64,000 nt of DNA from Xenorhabdus griffiniae (GCF_037265215.1 NZ_CP147737.1:2946001-3010000), one strand, 5' to 3'. Shown: positions 48,741 through 59,263, counted from the stretch's first letter. Notes: a model not told the origin generated them from the letters alone. A program made the numbers and translations.

Positions 48741-48769
48741 AGCAGGCATTTAAGTGCCTGCTTTTTTTT
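48741..48769 (+). terminator. Terminator of gyrA
   Basis: AGCAGGCA-TTTAAG-TGCCTGCT followed by a run of T. Confidence 0.92.
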
Positions 48770-48882
48770 GTTCAATTTTTTGACGAAGAATGAGCAAGAT
48801 GTAAATGCTGCTTTGTATTCCCTGCTACACTAGTATATGCTGTGAACAGTTAATATTAATCATATATTTATCAGGCGATCTC

Positions 48883-51726
48883 TTGAGATATCTATCTTCT
48901 TTTCGGACGTCACTAAAGATATCACGTTATCTTTTTCGGGTGCTTGGATTTATGCTATGGGCGCTTGGAGCCTTATTAACCAGCTTTTATTTGACAAGTC
49001 TTTTTAATGCACTCAAATCAGATATTCGTCAAGAATATAATGCCAACTACGATATCGCTTTTTCTCATATACGACATATCGCCAATATCTTGCGAGATAT
49101 TCAATTTATGGCGGAAAAGCATTTATCACAAGATAATGATAAAAATCAAACAATCGTACCGCATAATAACGATATTCTTTCGTATATTCCGTTGGATGAG
49201 AATTCCGATTGTGAACTATTACGTAGAACCACTCATAATAATTTATATTCATTAGAGCAGTTGATTGCACTTTGGAAAGATAATATTGCTGCTATACGCA
49301 GTATAAATCAAACTTTTTTCATTGGAGTAAAAAGCAAATGCATGGTGAATTTTTTCCCTCATAACAATATCACAGAACCTGATGCATTAAAAAAAATGAT
49401 CTACGAGAATACTCGCAGGTTGATCAACATGAGAGAACAAAACAATGAAAGAGCGCTCTTTTGGATCCAACCTAGCCCCAAAGCGGATAGCGGTAATCTT
49501 TATGTTTTTACACCTATTTATATTAATGGGCACATGACAGGGATCATAGGTATCGAAAAATTTATCAGGCTAGAATCTTTTTTGCAAAAAAGGGAACGCC
49601 CTGTTACAGTCATGATGCTAAACGAATCAAGCCAGCCCGAATTGCAATTTTCTATAAAAACTAATAATAAACCCCTCGTTATAAACCCCAACTCCAACTC
49701 GCAGCCAATGTATTTTGGTTATGATGAAAATTTTACTAGCCTGGTATTAATGCGGAATTTATCGCCTTCTTCATTACGTATTGTTTACTCATTGCCACTA
49801 AAACATATTTACGACGAACTAAAAGCCAGCGCAATTAATGGTATCATCCTGAATATTATTTCTGCAATTGCGATTATCTTTTTCATTTGGCTGTTTGAAC
49901 GTAAAATGTTTTCTCCAGCTGAGGAAAATGCTATTCGCCTTGAAGAGCATGAACAGTTTAACCATAAAATTGTCGCCTCTGCCCCTGTGGGAATAAGTAT
50001 CTTAAGGATCAGTGATGGCGTTAGCATCTTAAGTAATGAATTAGCTCATAATTATACCCGAATGTTAACGTACGAGGATCAAAAACGCATTGTCGATATT
50101 ATTTGTGATAAAACCAGCAGCTATATTGATGTCGTCACCAGTAATAATAATCACCTACAAATTAGTTTCGTACACTCACGTTATCGTAATGAAGAAGTTG
50201 CCATCTGTGTACTGATCGATGTCAGCGCCCGTGTAAAAATGGAAAAATCATTGCAAGAAATGGCCTCAGCAGCAGAACAAGCCAACCAAGCAAAATCGAT
50301 GTTCCTTGCCACAGTCAGCCATGAATTAAGGACACCGCTATATGGCATTATTGGTAATCTAGAGTTAATGCAATCCCATACATTACCACCAGAACCTACC
50401 CGATTACTGGCAACAATGAATAATTCATCATCACTATTGTTGAAAATCATCAGTGATATTCTCGACTTTTCGAAGATAGAATCTAAGCAATTAAAAATTG
50501 AACCCAAAGATTTTAGTTGCAAAGAAATATTGTCACATGTGATTTCAAACTACCTTCCCCTAATTGCTAAAAAAGGCTTAAGCTTATACTGCTATATTCA
50601 ACCCGATATCCCTGATATCATGCGTAATGATCCTGTAAGGCTACAACAAATTATCTCTAATTTACTGAACAATGCGATTAAATTCACAGCATCTGGGTAT
50701 GTTGTCATAGAAGTTAGTTCAAGGCATGGTTATTTGTATGTCAGCATTAAAGATACCGGGCTTGGGATCGAGGATAAATTACAATTTCAATTATTCGAAC
50801 CCTTCTTCCAAGTCAGTGCCAATAAAGAAAATTCCTCACAAGGCACAGGATTAGGATTGGCTATTTGTGAAAAACTGATTAATTTGATGGATGGTGATAT
50901 TGAATTCGTCTCACAAAAATATGTTGGCAGTATCTTTTCTATCCGTCTTCCTTTGTATGGCACTCAATATCATACCAAACAACTATCCAACCAAAGGGCA
51001 CAAAAGAGGATTTTGTTAAATATTCATAATGACTTTCTGGAAAAATATTTGCAAAATTTTCTTACACAAAATCATTTCCAAGTTGCCCTCTATGACGAAA
51101 GCCAACTAGATGGCACAGAAATACTAATTAGCGATAGAGCTAATAATCCCAACATTTCTATATGTTACTTTATAGAAATATCAGAAAAACATATTGGCTC
51201 GCCAAAACAGATCCGAGAAAATTATTGGCTCTATAATACTTATGAACTGAATGGGCTGGATAGTATGCTGGATAAATTGTTGGTGAAGCATGCTGACTTA
51301 CCAGCTATTTTTGTATCAACAACCTCTGCTCCAAATAAAACGGTCCAAACGGATATTTTCTTAAATACGGTTAAAGTATTGGTCGTTGATGACCATCCTA
51401 TCAATCAGAATTTATTGGTCAATCAATTGAACTCAATAGGATTTAGCGCATCAATGGCTAATGATGGTGTTGAAGCCATTGAATACCTGCAAAACAACTC
51501 CCCAGATATTATTCTAACGGATGTTAACATGCCAAATATGGATGGATATGAACTTGCCCAATACTTGAGAGGCAAAGGTTATACTAAACCGATTATCGGC
51601 ATCACAGCCAATGCACTTGCAGAAGAAAAACAGCGTTGCGTTAATATGGGCATGAATGACTGCCTATCAAAACCTGTATCACTAGCTATATTAAAAGAAA
51701 CATTAATAAAATACAGTGATATTTAA
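48883..51726 (+). CDS. rcsC: Hybrid sensor histidine kinase RcsC
   Basis: Inner-membrane kinase of the Rcs envelope-stress phosphorelay. From TTG 48883 it is 947 aa (E. coli 949) and starts MRYLSSFRTSLKISRY as in the family, with CAGGCG just upstream; the longer frame to 48805 is not conserved. Membrane segments near residues 20-45 and 315-340 flank the periplasmic domain. A linker with EEHEQFNHKIVASAPVGI precedes the H box SHELRTPLYG (His480). The ATPase boxes include NLLNNAIKF and DTGLGIED. An ABL-type region follows, then a receiver domain with Asp880 in LTDVNMPNMDGYE. Convergent with rcsD-rcsB as in E. coli. Confidence 0.96.
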   Translation: MRYLSSFRTSLKISRYLFRVLGFMLWALGALLTSFYLTSLFNALKSDIRQEYNANYDIAFSHIRHIANILRDIQFMAEKHLSQDNDKNQTIVPHNNDILSYIPLDENSDCELLRRTTHNNLYSLEQLIALWKDNIAAIRSINQTFFIGVKSKCMVNFFPHNNITEPDALKKMIYENTRRLINMREQNNERALFWIQPSPKADSGNLYVFTPIYINGHMTGIIGIEKFIRLESFLQKRERPVTVMMLNESSQPELQFSIKTNNKPLVINPNSNSQPMYFGYDENFTSLVLMRNLSPSSLRIVYSLPLKHIYDELKASAINGIILNIISAIAIIFFIWLFERKMFSPAEENAIRLEEHEQFNHKIVASAPVGISILRISDGVSILSNELAHNYTRMLTYEDQKRIVDIICDKTSSYIDVVTSNNNHLQISFVHSRYRNEEVAICVLIDVSARVKMEKSLQEMASAAEQANQAKSMFLATVSHELRTPLYGIIGNLELMQSHTLPPEPTRLLATMNNSSSLLLKIISDILDFSKIESKQLKIEPKDFSCKEILSHVISNYLPLIAKKGLSLYCYIQPDIPDIMRNDPVRLQQIISNLLNNAIKFTASGYVVIEVSSRHGYLYVSIKDTGLGIEDKLQFQLFEPFFQVSANKENSSQGTGLGLAICEKLINLMDGDIEFVSQKYVGSIFSIRLPLYGTQYHTKQLSNQRAQKRILLNIHNDFLEKYLQNFLTQNHFQVALYDESQLDGTEILISDRANNPNISICYFIEISEKHIGSPKQIRENYWLYNTYELNGLDSMLDKLLVKHADLPAIFVSTTSAPNKTVQTDIFLNTVKVLVVDDHPINQNLLVNQLNSIGFSASMANDGVEAIEYLQNNSPDIILTDVNMPNMDGYELAQYLRGKGYTKPIIGITANALAEEKQRCVNMGMNDCLSKPVSLAILKETLIKYSDI

Positions 51727-51753
51727 AACTCAATACATATTGAGCTATGAATG

Positions 51754-51792
51754 ATGGAAAATCGGCAACCACTCACTGCTACCGACTTTCCA
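51754..51792. terminator. Hairpin between convergent rcsC and rcsB
   Basis: ATGGAAAATCGG pairs with CCGACTTTCCAT (one mismatch) over a 15-nt loop, followed by ATTAAAAAA. Confidence 0.6.
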
Positions 51793-51813
51793 TTAAAAAA
51801 GATAACACATTAG

Positions 51814-52464
51814 TTAGTTACCAATATCTTTGTCGATAGTGACGGAAGATAAATAGTTAAGCAATGCGATATCGTTATCGACTCCCAGTTTTATCATGGC
51901 TGATTTCTTCTGGCTGCTTATTGTCTTAATACTGCGATTGAGTTTTTTGGCAATATCAGTAACAAGAAAGCCTTCAGCAAATAAACGCAGGACTTCACTC
52001 TCTTTAGGAGATAAACGTTTATCCCCATAGCCATTAGCATTAACCTTTTCAAGTAACTTAGAAACACTTTCAGGTGTAAATTGCCTACCTTTTTGCAAAG
52101 CAGAAAGTGCTTTAGGTAAATCTGTTGGTGCTCCTTGCTTTAACACAATTCCCTCAATATCAAGCTCAAGTATAGCGCTTAAAATAGCCGGATTATTGTT
52201 CATTGTAAGAACAATGATTGCCAATGTTGGATAATGACGTTTAATATATTTTATCAGAGTGATACCATCACCATATTTATCCCCAGGCATTGACAAGTCG
52301 GTTATGAGCACATCTGCTTCTATATGTGGCAAGCTATTAATGAGCGTCGTTGAATTTTCAAATTCACCAACTACATTAATCCACTCAATTTGTTCAAGTG
52401 ACTTGCGGATGCCAAACAAAACGATGGGATGGTCATCGGCAATAATGACATTAAGGTTATTCAT
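51814..52464 (-). CDS. rcsB: Response regulator RcsB
   Basis: NarL/FixJ-type regulator that, alone or with RcsA, controls capsule, flagella and rprA. 216 aa, as in E. coli. Receiver domain with Asp10/Asp11 (IIADDHP) and phosphorylation site Asp56 in LITDLSMPG. The LuxR-type helix-turn-helix is in LSPKESEVLRLFAEGFLVTD and KKLNRSIKTISSQKKSAM. It starts one base after the rcsD stop. Confidence 0.97.
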   Translation of the reverse strand: MNNLNVIIADDHPIVLFGIRKSLEQIEWINVVGEFENSTTLINSLPHIEADVLITDLSMPGDKYGDGITLIKYIKRHYPTLAIIVLTMNNNPAILSAILELDIEGIVLKQGAPTDLPKALSALQKGRQFTPESVSKLLEKVNANGYGDKRLSPKESEVLRLFAEGFLVTDIAKKLNRSIKTISSQKKSAMIKLGVDNDIALLNYLSSVTIDKDIGN

Positions 52465-52465
52465 A

Positions 52466-55201
52466 TTATTGGTTACCTTGCTGCAACAGCTTTATGACAA
52501 AAGAATCAATGAAGCTGATGCTATTTTTAATTTCTACTTCATTATTGTCTGCTATGTGTTTTTCCAACGCCTCACATGATGACCTAAGAAATTTTAAATC
52601 TAACATAGCAAATGCACCCTTAAGGCGGTGTACCGTTTGCGAAAGTGATATCAAATCATGTCGTTCTACATCAGTATACAGTCTGGTAATGTCCATAGGT
52701 ACTGTCTCTATAAACAATTTCCTGTAGTCACAGTCTGCCAACTGAGTTTGATATCTTTTGAGGATATCACAAATACTACTATCAAAATTCTCAAATAAAT
52801 CAACACGATTAGCTAAATCATCTGCTGATTTAGGCGTTTCTCCGGTGCCATCTAAACGGAAATTTTCTTCGACCAGAAACGATATTGCATTAATAATATC
52901 ATCAGCAAGATTGTAATTGCACTGAACCATTCCCGGCTTCAACTGCTTAAATCCTGCTAAACTCCCCACTAATAATATAGTTGGTTTTTCAGGTTTGTAC
53001 TGTTTTTCCTCTTTGTACAGCCTATCCGTAAGGATAATATCGTATTCTTCCGTAATACCTTCTTTTCTTTTATCAAAATATGCAGCACCATAATTATTGA
53101 GATAATTATGGACGATTTTGCTGATTTCAGGGTTATTGATATCAGTTAAAACCGTGATCCCTTCCAAAAGCGGAGGCGTTTCGCTATTTTCATCATCATG
53201 GTGCGATAGGGGTAGATTGATAACATAATGTGTTCCCAACCCCAACTTACTTCTGATATCAAGGCTTCCTCCCATTCTTTTGCTCAACTGATTACATAAA
53301 TAAAAAGTCATGCCAGAATTTGTAGAGTACTTATCTTGTACGGATTGGTTCAGAAAAGGATAAGTTAAGCTGGTTAGATCTTTTTCACTTAAACCAGCGC
53401 CACTATCCATCAACTCAATCTGAATCTGGTTATCATACTTACCTGAACCGTTAACAACCAATGATATTTTACCATAGCTGGTCATCGTTATTGCATAATT
53501 AAATAGCAATGTAACAATTTTACTTAATGCTGCTTTATCTCCTATGAATAAAGACTCACGAGAAATATTAAAATGATAATAAACTCTCAAACCTTTGGCA
53601 TTTAATACCGGCAAAGAGGTTTTCAAAATATCTTCTAATTGTGAAGATAGGGAAAATATTTCGTTTTCCGGCTGCCAATCTCCCAACTCCAACTCATTGA
53701 GTAACGAAACATTTTCAACCCATTCGGTGATATATTTTGTTTTATCTAATAACTTACCTAATAGCTTTTGCCTATTTTCATCTTGTGACAGTTGCTGCAA
53801 TTGGTTGGTAATATCATTAATACTACTAACAGGTTCTTTTATTTCATTATTAATATTTGAAAGCATAGAACGCCTGATCTGAATACTTTTATCATATTCA
53901 CGATGAGCAAATTGCAATCGTTTATTTGCCAAAATTTCCTGATCTTTGTCTTGCAGTAAAAACAGGTAAGTTTCTGGTAATAAGCTATTGTTATACATTT
54001 TTACTTCATAAACCGCTTCGTCAATGGATGTCTGAATGACACCATGATGTTGTTGCGCCATCGTTCTCACTTTATTCAAATCCAGATGGGGTATTAACTG
54101 CTCCGCAATTTTATTCATTATCATTACTTGATTTGATTCAAAATCATAAACCACGACGCCAACAGGAATATTGGAGATAATATCACCATTTAGGGTATTC
54201 CTAATTTTCAGTTCATGATCCATAGCCGCATTCGGTGCAATATATCGCCTACGGATATAGAATAACCCACTTAAAGAAAACAGAAAGAAAAACAATATCG
54301 AAAGCAAAAGCCAGACATTCCTGAACAACAAATCTACAATCAATGCCTTCAATGGAACTTGATAAATCAATTTATACGGCATGACATCAAGAGGCTGAGA
54401 AAATTCTAACCAAAAGCCGTTCAATGAAACCTCAGCTTTATCGGAAGCTTCGGGTTCATGTAAATTGATCGCAGTCAATCGGAAGTCTGCTGGTGACATA
54501 TCAACCGGCAGGAGATTATTAATGGGTAAATCAAAAGCAATAATGGTGGTTAATTGCCCTGTTGCATTAAATGCAGCTTTATAGGTGTAGAAATAAATAT
54601 TTTCACCACGTAATACATTAATGGAAGAAATACTCTCTTTTTCTTCCAAAGCAGAAGACTGCTCCAACATCTCGGTGCGTTTGGTTTCAGAATTCAACGT
54701 CAGATAGCTCTCTTTGAACCTGATTTCTGGTTTTAGAATCGGATAGGTTGTTATCAATAACAAATTATTATCCTGCCCATTGAGGTAGTACATAGACAAG
54801 TATTCATTATGGGCTCCCCAGAGAATATCCAAATAGCCAGATAAATGCTCAGCAAGTTGGACACTTGAGTCGTTATATTGACCAAAAATAATGGCATCAA
54901 CAGACTGATAACGATTTTCTAACCAATAGACATCGGGACGCAATTTAAACAATGGCGTATTCTCCTGAGAGGAGATTGGCAGAGTATTTGACTGCTCAAA
55001 AATATGACTGGCATGGTAACGATAATCTTTAATCTGCAATCTCATCTTAGCGGTTACACTACTGATAGCATATTTTTTCTCCATCAACCAAATATCAAAA
55101 TAGTTATACCCGAATAAAAATAGAGACGTAAAAAGCAAAGTAACAAATAACGCGTAAAAACGAGGAATAGCAGATGGCTTGATAGGTGGTTGTTTATACA
55201 T
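52466..55201 (-). CDS. rcsD: Phosphotransferase intermediate RcsD
   Basis: Inner-membrane protein passing phosphate from RcsC to RcsB. 911 aa (E. coli 890). A membrane segment lies near residues 15-35, a periplasmic domain after it, and a second segment (VWLLLSILFFFLFSLSGLFY) near 300. A degenerate histidine-kinase-like region follows; no H-box histidine is evident, as expected. The C-terminal HPt domain has His858 in SQTVHRLKGAFAML. Forms an operon with rcsB. Confidence 0.95.
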   Translation of the reverse strand: MYKQPPIKPSAIPRFYALFVTLLFTSLFLFGYNYFDIWLMEKKYAISSVTAKMRLQIKDYRYHASHIFEQSNTLPISSQENTPLFKLRPDVYWLENRYQSVDAIIFGQYNDSSVQLAEHLSGYLDILWGAHNEYLSMYYLNGQDNNLLLITTYPILKPEIRFKESYLTLNSETKRTEMLEQSSALEEKESISSINVLRGENIYFYTYKAAFNATGQLTTIIAFDLPINNLLPVDMSPADFRLTAINLHEPEASDKAEVSLNGFWLEFSQPLDVMPYKLIYQVPLKALIVDLLFRNVWLLLSILFFFLFSLSGLFYIRRRYIAPNAAMDHELKIRNTLNGDIISNIPVGVVVYDFESNQVMIMNKIAEQLIPHLDLNKVRTMAQQHHGVIQTSIDEAVYEVKMYNNSLLPETYLFLLQDKDQEILANKRLQFAHREYDKSIQIRRSMLSNINNEIKEPVSSINDITNQLQQLSQDENRQKLLGKLLDKTKYITEWVENVSLLNELELGDWQPENEIFSLSSQLEDILKTSLPVLNAKGLRVYYHFNISRESLFIGDKAALSKIVTLLFNYAITMTSYGKISLVVNGSGKYDNQIQIELMDSGAGLSEKDLTSLTYPFLNQSVQDKYSTNSGMTFYLCNQLSKRMGGSLDIRSKLGLGTHYVINLPLSHHDDENSETPPLLEGITVLTDINNPEISKIVHNYLNNYGAAYFDKRKEGITEEYDIILTDRLYKEEKQYKPEKPTILLVGSLAGFKQLKPGMVQCNYNLADDIINAISFLVEENFRLDGTGETPKSADDLANRVDLFENFDSSICDILKRYQTQLADCDYRKLFIETVPMDITRLYTDVERHDLISLSQTVHRLKGAFAMLDLKFLRSSCEALEKHIADNNEVEIKNSISFIDSFVIKLLQQGNQ

Positions 55202-55374
55202 TCTTTGGATGGTTGCCTTTAGTATGAATATATTTTGTTCAATACGACATTGAATCGTCGCTAAATAAGCCGGTGTACTGTGCTTAATATTAGCAGGTTA
55301 GCCAATGAAAAGGCCATTGCAGATCGAAGATTGAGCAAACAGTAAAAAAAACACAATTTTTTTTCTTTTGGGGC

Positions 55375-55403
55375 TAGACACATCAAAATGATATAGGCAT
55401 AAT
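55375..55403 (+). promoter_or_regulatory. Promoter of the tRNA-Ser/tRNA-Thr unit
   Basis: TAGACA, 17-bp spacer, CATAAT, ending about 10 bp before the first mature tRNA. Confidence 0.5.
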
Positions 55404-55413
55404 CTCGCGCCAT

Positions 55414-55501
<88 letters not shown>

Positions 55502-55507
55502 AATTTC

Positions 55508-55583
<76 letters not shown>

Positions 55584-55616
55584 TATAAAATCAACATGTT
55601 ATAATGTTGAAGCGAA

Positions 55617-55679
55617 CGCCCTGATAGTTGATTATGACATAAATGCGTCATGATAGATTATCAGGGCGTCGATCTTTTT
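55617..55679 (+). terminator. Terminator of the tRNA unit
   Basis: Outer arms CGCCCTGATA and TATCAGGGCG enclose a smaller ATGAC/GTCAT hairpin and are followed by TCGATCTTTTT. Confidence 0.7.
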
Positions 55680-55762
55680 GGCGTCCCCAGTGAACCAATT
55701 GGCGATAAAGCGAGCACTTCGATTGGGTCCCAGCTCACCATGACTCGTTATGCACTTCCGCC

Positions 55763-56860
55763 TCAATTGTTTTTAGTTATCACAATGGAAATAACCATTA
55801 ATAATAAAACTGACAAGAGATAAAAAAATGGCAGTGTGTATTTTCTATAATTAAGCCTTCTGAATGGTTTTTCAACAAAGTGATAGCTTAAACATGCTAC
55901 GGAAAATGAAATAACGATAATAACACTTGAATTAATTTTATTTAACTCTATTCCTCTGTATCTTGAAAACATAATTATAGGCCAATGCCAAAGATAAAAA
56001 GAATATGATACCTTCCCTATATATGAAATTATTGAGTTTGAAAGTATTCTGTTGAAAATCCCAAACTTATTTCCATTATATGATACTATAAATAGTGTCG
56101 CCCCTATAACAACGGGTAAAGATAAAAATCCGGGAAATTGACTATTTTTATTAATAAGAAAAGCACTTGATAATATCAGAAAAAATCCTAAAACCGATGT
56201 CACATGAATCCATTCATCCTTTACTTTGATTCTTCTATAGTTAATGGCCAATACTGCACCCGACAGTAGCTCAAAAAACCGAAAAGGCAACATCATATAG
56301 GCCAAGTGCTTATCATGAATGACACAATACTGTGCTGAAAATAGGGATAAAAATAAAACCACCGATAAAATAACAAAATTTATACGGAGATCTTTTTTCT
56401 TATAAAGAAGAAAGAGCATGACAGGCCAGATCAAGTAAAATTGTTCTTCTATTGATAATGACCACGTGTGAATAAGAGGCTCTCTGCCAGATAAGATAAT
56501 ATAGTTAGGAATACTGTAGAAATAAAAATTACTAGCTCCAATGATAGAAAATAATGCACTTTTTGAAAATGATACCAAGTCAACCGCTAATAAATTATAC
56601 CAACAATATATAAATAAAGGTATTAACATAAAAATAAATGCTGGTAATAATCTTTTTGCCCTTCGGCTATAGAAATTACCAAAAGAAAATACCCCCGTTC
56701 TTATTTCTTTCTCGATTATTGAAGTTATCAAAAATCCAGATATAACGAAAAAAACATCTACGCCTACAAATCCTCCCGGGACTGGGAAATGTACATGGTA
56801 AAAAACAACCAACAATACCGCGATAGCTCTTAACCCATTGATGTCAGGCCTAAATTTCAC
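55763..56860 (-). CDS. Membrane acyltransferase (acyltransferase-3 family, OafA-like)
   Basis: Integral inner-membrane O-acyltransferase likely to modify an extracytoplasmic sugar such as O-antigen or another surface glycan; the acceptor is unknown. 365 aa with about ten membrane segments. GTG 56860 gives the family start MKFRPDINGLRAIAVLLVVF and has AGAGG about 7 nt upstream; the ATG at 56893 is less likely. The catalytic His is in VFYHVHFPVPGG, GFVGVDVFFVISGFLI and SLSIEEQFYLIWPV are hallmarks. No SGNH domain follows. AT-rich next to tandem tRNA genes, suggesting horizontal gain. Confidence 0.88.
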   Translation of the reverse strand: MKFRPDINGLRAIAVLLVVFYHVHFPVPGGFVGVDVFFVISGFLITSIIEKEIRTGVFSFGNFYSRRAKRLLPAFIFMLIPLFIYCWYNLLAVDLVSFSKSALFSIIGASNFYFYSIPNYIILSGREPLIHTWSLSIEEQFYLIWPVMLFLLYKKKDLRINFVILSVVLFLSLFSAQYCVIHDKHLAYMMLPFRFFELLSGAVLAINYRRIKVKDEWIHVTSVLGFFLILSSAFLINKNSQFPGFLSLPVVIGATLFIVSYNGNKFGIFNRILSNSIISYIGKVSYSFYLWHWPIIMFSRYRGIELNKINSSVIIVISFSVACLSYHFVEKPFRRLNYRKYTLPFFYLLSVLLLMVISIVITKNN

Positions 56861-57213
56861 ACTATAACCTCTTGAATTATATATGAAAAACATGCATTAA
56901 AAAATGCAAAGGAAAGTATTGTATCACTCGAATCATCACTGCTATATCCCTTATCTCACCAAGATCATCAACAAACTGGAGGGTATCATTCCAGCTCTGG
57001 TATCCTATCAATTTACTCTTTCAATTTGCTACTTCATTGTCCTTGTTAGCTATATTCCCACATCCAGGCCATAACATCATTTAGAACACGAATAAATTAT
57101 GTTACTCAACAAAGAAGTTTCTGGTTGTTTTTTAACTTAATATGCTTCTGCTTTCTTAGTGATTTTCTCCGAATCACATAGCTTGATAACGCCTTATTCA
57201 ATGCCACCAAAAA
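56861..57213. other. AT-rich intergenic region
   Basis: About 350 bp between the divergent acyltransferase and tyrP genes. I see no ORF, repeat copy or RNA gene before the TyrR site. Confidence 0.4.
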
Positions 57214-57241
57214 TGTAATTATTTATTTACACACTGTGTAA
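57214..57241 (+). promoter_or_regulatory. TyrR box and overlapping palindrome upstream of tyrP
   Basis: TGTAATTATTTATTTACA (57214-57231) differs from the TyrR consensus TGTAAA-N6-TTTACA at one position. It overlaps TTACACACTGTGTAA (57227-57241), a perfect palindrome that may be a second, weaker box. A TTGACA -35 element follows at 57250-57255. Confidence 0.65.
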
Positions 57242-57323
57242 TATATATTTGACAGACATAAATCAATCATTTAACCTGCAAGTCTTATAACTATTTCTCA
57301 ACATATTCAGAAATGAGGATCGC

Positions 57324-58529
57324 GTGAAAAATCGCACTATTGGCAGTATTTTTATCGTTGCTGGAACGACGATTGGCGCAGGAATGTTAGCAATGCCATT
57401 GGCAACGGCAGGTGTGGGATTTGGAACTACATTTGCTATGTTAGTCGCCCTATGGGCTTTAATGAGTTATACAGCACTCTTGCTCGTGGAAGTGTATCAA
57501 CATAATGAGTTTAATACTGGATTAGGAACTATCGCGAAACGCTACCTTGGGTTAGGTGGGCAGGTGTTGACTGGCTTTAGTATGCTTTTCCTTATGTATG
57601 CCCTGACAACAGCTTATATTAGTGGTGCGGGTGAGTTACTGGCGGCTTCCCTCTCTTCTTGGTTAGATAAACCCATTTCTGTCTCTGCTGGGATCATCAT
57701 TTTTACTATTATTGGTGGTGGGGTCGTCTGTATTGGCACCCAATCTGTCGATTTGATTAACCGCCTGCTGTTTACTGCTAAAATTGTTTTTCTGGTGATC
57801 GTACTCGGCGTCATGATGCCTCATGTTGATAAAATCAACCTGATCTCCATGCCCATTGAGCAAGGATTAGCACTCTCTGCTATACCGGTTATTTTTACTT
57901 CATTCGGGTTTCACGGGAGTGTGCCAAGCATCGTTGCCTATATGGGAGGCGACACCAACAAGCTACGGAAAATCTTTGTTATTGGCAGTGCCATTCCCCT
58001 GTTAGCCTATATTCTGTGGCAATTGGTGACGCTCGGCGCGATTTCTTCAAATACATTTGTTGGCATTCTCGCACAAGAGTCTGGCCTGAATGGATTATTG
58101 AAAGCAGTCAGAGAGATTGTCGCTGTACCTAAAGTGGAGTTTGCCGTTCATCTGTTTGCTGATCTCGCGCTAGCTACCTCGTTTCTCGGTGTTGCCTTAG
58201 GATTATTTGATTACCTTGCTGACCTGTTTAAGCGCCGTAATCACGCCAAAGGGCGTTTACAAACAGGGTTAATGACTTTTGCTCCTCCCTTGTTCTGTGC
58301 ACTGTATTACCCTAATTTTGTTATGGCACTGACATTTGCGGCTGTTGCCCTCTCTATTCTCGCCCTGTTATTGCCTTGCTTGCTGGTTTGGCGTAGCCGT
58401 AAAGAAAACCAGGGCAGTTATCGTGTCATGGGGGGTAAGCCTGCATTAGTCTTTGTTTTCCTGTGTGGACTTGCAGTGATTGCCATTCAAATTGGCATTG
58501 TTACAGGTATATTGCCAAACATAGGGTAA
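57324..58529 (+). CDS. tyrP: Tyrosine-specific permease TyrP
   Basis: Tyrosine-proton symporter of the hydroxy/aromatic amino acid permease family, 401 aa (E. coli 403), about 11 membrane segments. The start [35 protein letters not shown], the central [19 protein letters not shown] and [15 protein letters not shown] are diagnostic. It shares the family signature with mtr at 21 kb. GAGGATCGC precedes the ATG. The upstream TyrR box supports both the name and regulation by aromatic amino acids. Confidence 0.93.
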   Translation: MKNRTIGSIFIVAGTTIGAGMLAMPLATAGVGFGTTFAMLVALWALMSYTALLLVEVYQHNEFNTGLGTIAKRYLGLGGQVLTGFSMLFLMYALTTAYISGAGELLAASLSSWLDKPISVSAGIIIFTIIGGGVVCIGTQSVDLINRLLFTAKIVFLVIVLGVMMPHVDKINLISMPIEQGLALSAIPVIFTSFGFHGSVPSIVAYMGGDTNKLRKIFVIGSAIPLLAYILWQLVTLGAISSNTFVGILAQESGLNGLLKAVREIVAVPKVEFAVHLFADLALATSFLGVALGLFDYLADLFKRRNHAKGRLQTGLMTFAPPLFCALYYPNFVMALTFAAVALSILALLLPCLLVWRSRKENQGSYRVMGGKPALVFVFLCGLAVIAIQIGIVTGILPNIG

Positions 58530-58542
58530 GTTTATCCTGTCG

Positions 58543-58578
58543 AAGGTTATCCGCATTAATACTGACGCGGATAACCTT
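58543..58578. terminator. Hairpin between convergent tyrP and yfaZ
   Basis: AAGGTTATCCGC pairs perfectly with GCGGATAACCTT over a 12-nt loop; T run weak. Confidence 0.6.
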
Positions 58579-58595
58579 GCAGCATTTTCGTTTAA

Positions 58596-59138
58596 TTAAA
58601 AGCTCAAGCCAGCGCCAACATAAAAACCGTCAGAAACCTTGTTATTACGGTGACCATGACTACCCCGTATATCAATGACACGGTAGCCAACATCTACACT
58701 CAGCGGTCTGAAAAGCGTATAACGCACTCCCCCTGTCGCTTCCGTATAAGAATCCATGCCTGATGTTAAGCCTGATGGTGAACCATAGGCCTCCCCATAC
58801 AGCGATAAAGAAGAAGTCACAGCCCAACTAAGGCCAGCACCGACAGCCAATGCGGCGCCATCTTTCCCATCTTTGGGGGACAAATAAAGCCCTTTCGCGC
58901 CAACATTTGCAGCTAATGGGCCCAATGGCAGACCGAAGCCTAAACCTAAACTGCCAAGCTGGCCATTGTGGTCACTGCGAGTCCAGTTACCCGTCAGAGA
59001 CAGGCCGGCATATTTATCACCAATCCCCACTGAGGTGCTGGTACTGTGTTTTCCCACTTGAGCATCTATAGAGAAAGCATTTGCTGAGCCAGCTATAAAG
59101 AGCAAACTAGCGGCGCCAATAGCAATAAAGCCTTTCAT
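58596..59138 (-). CDS. yfaZ: YfaZ family outer-membrane protein
   Basis: 180 aa from ATG 59138, the same as E. coli YfaZ; AAAGGA precedes it, and the longer frame to 59267 is unconserved. A signal peptide to about residue 21 (IAGSANA). The mature part alternates polar and hydrophobic residues like a small beta-barrel: GLGFGLPLGPLAANVGAKG, LYGEAYGSPSGL, FRPLSVDVGYRVIDIRG, and a terminal VGAGLSF ending in Phe as outer-membrane barrels do. Role unknown, possibly a porin. Confidence 0.88.
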   Translation of the reverse strand: MKGFIAIGAASLLFIAGSANAFSIDAQVGKHSTSTSVGIGDKYAGLSLTGNWTRSDHNGQLGSLGLGFGLPLGPLAANVGAKGLYLSPKDGKDGAALAVGAGLSWAVTSSLSLYGEAYGSPSGLTSGMDSYTEATGGVRYTLFRPLSVDVGYRVIDIRGSHGHRNNKVSDGFYVGAGLSF

Positions 59139-59263
59139 AATCTTGTCCTTTAATGAATCAATGCCTATATGGGCTAAGGTATTGTACTTAAACCGATGCG
59201 GAGACATAGACGACAAAAAAGCAAGGAAATGTTTAGATTTATAAAGATACGTAAATAACGTTA

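Noticed and set aside
55661..55741. 26-codon minus-strand ORF (starting MVSWDPIEVLALSP) between tRNA-Thr and the acyltransferase
   Set aside because: Its composition looks somewhat protein-like, but it ends inside the tRNA terminator stem and has no clear ribosome site; it could be a remnant, not a supportable gene.
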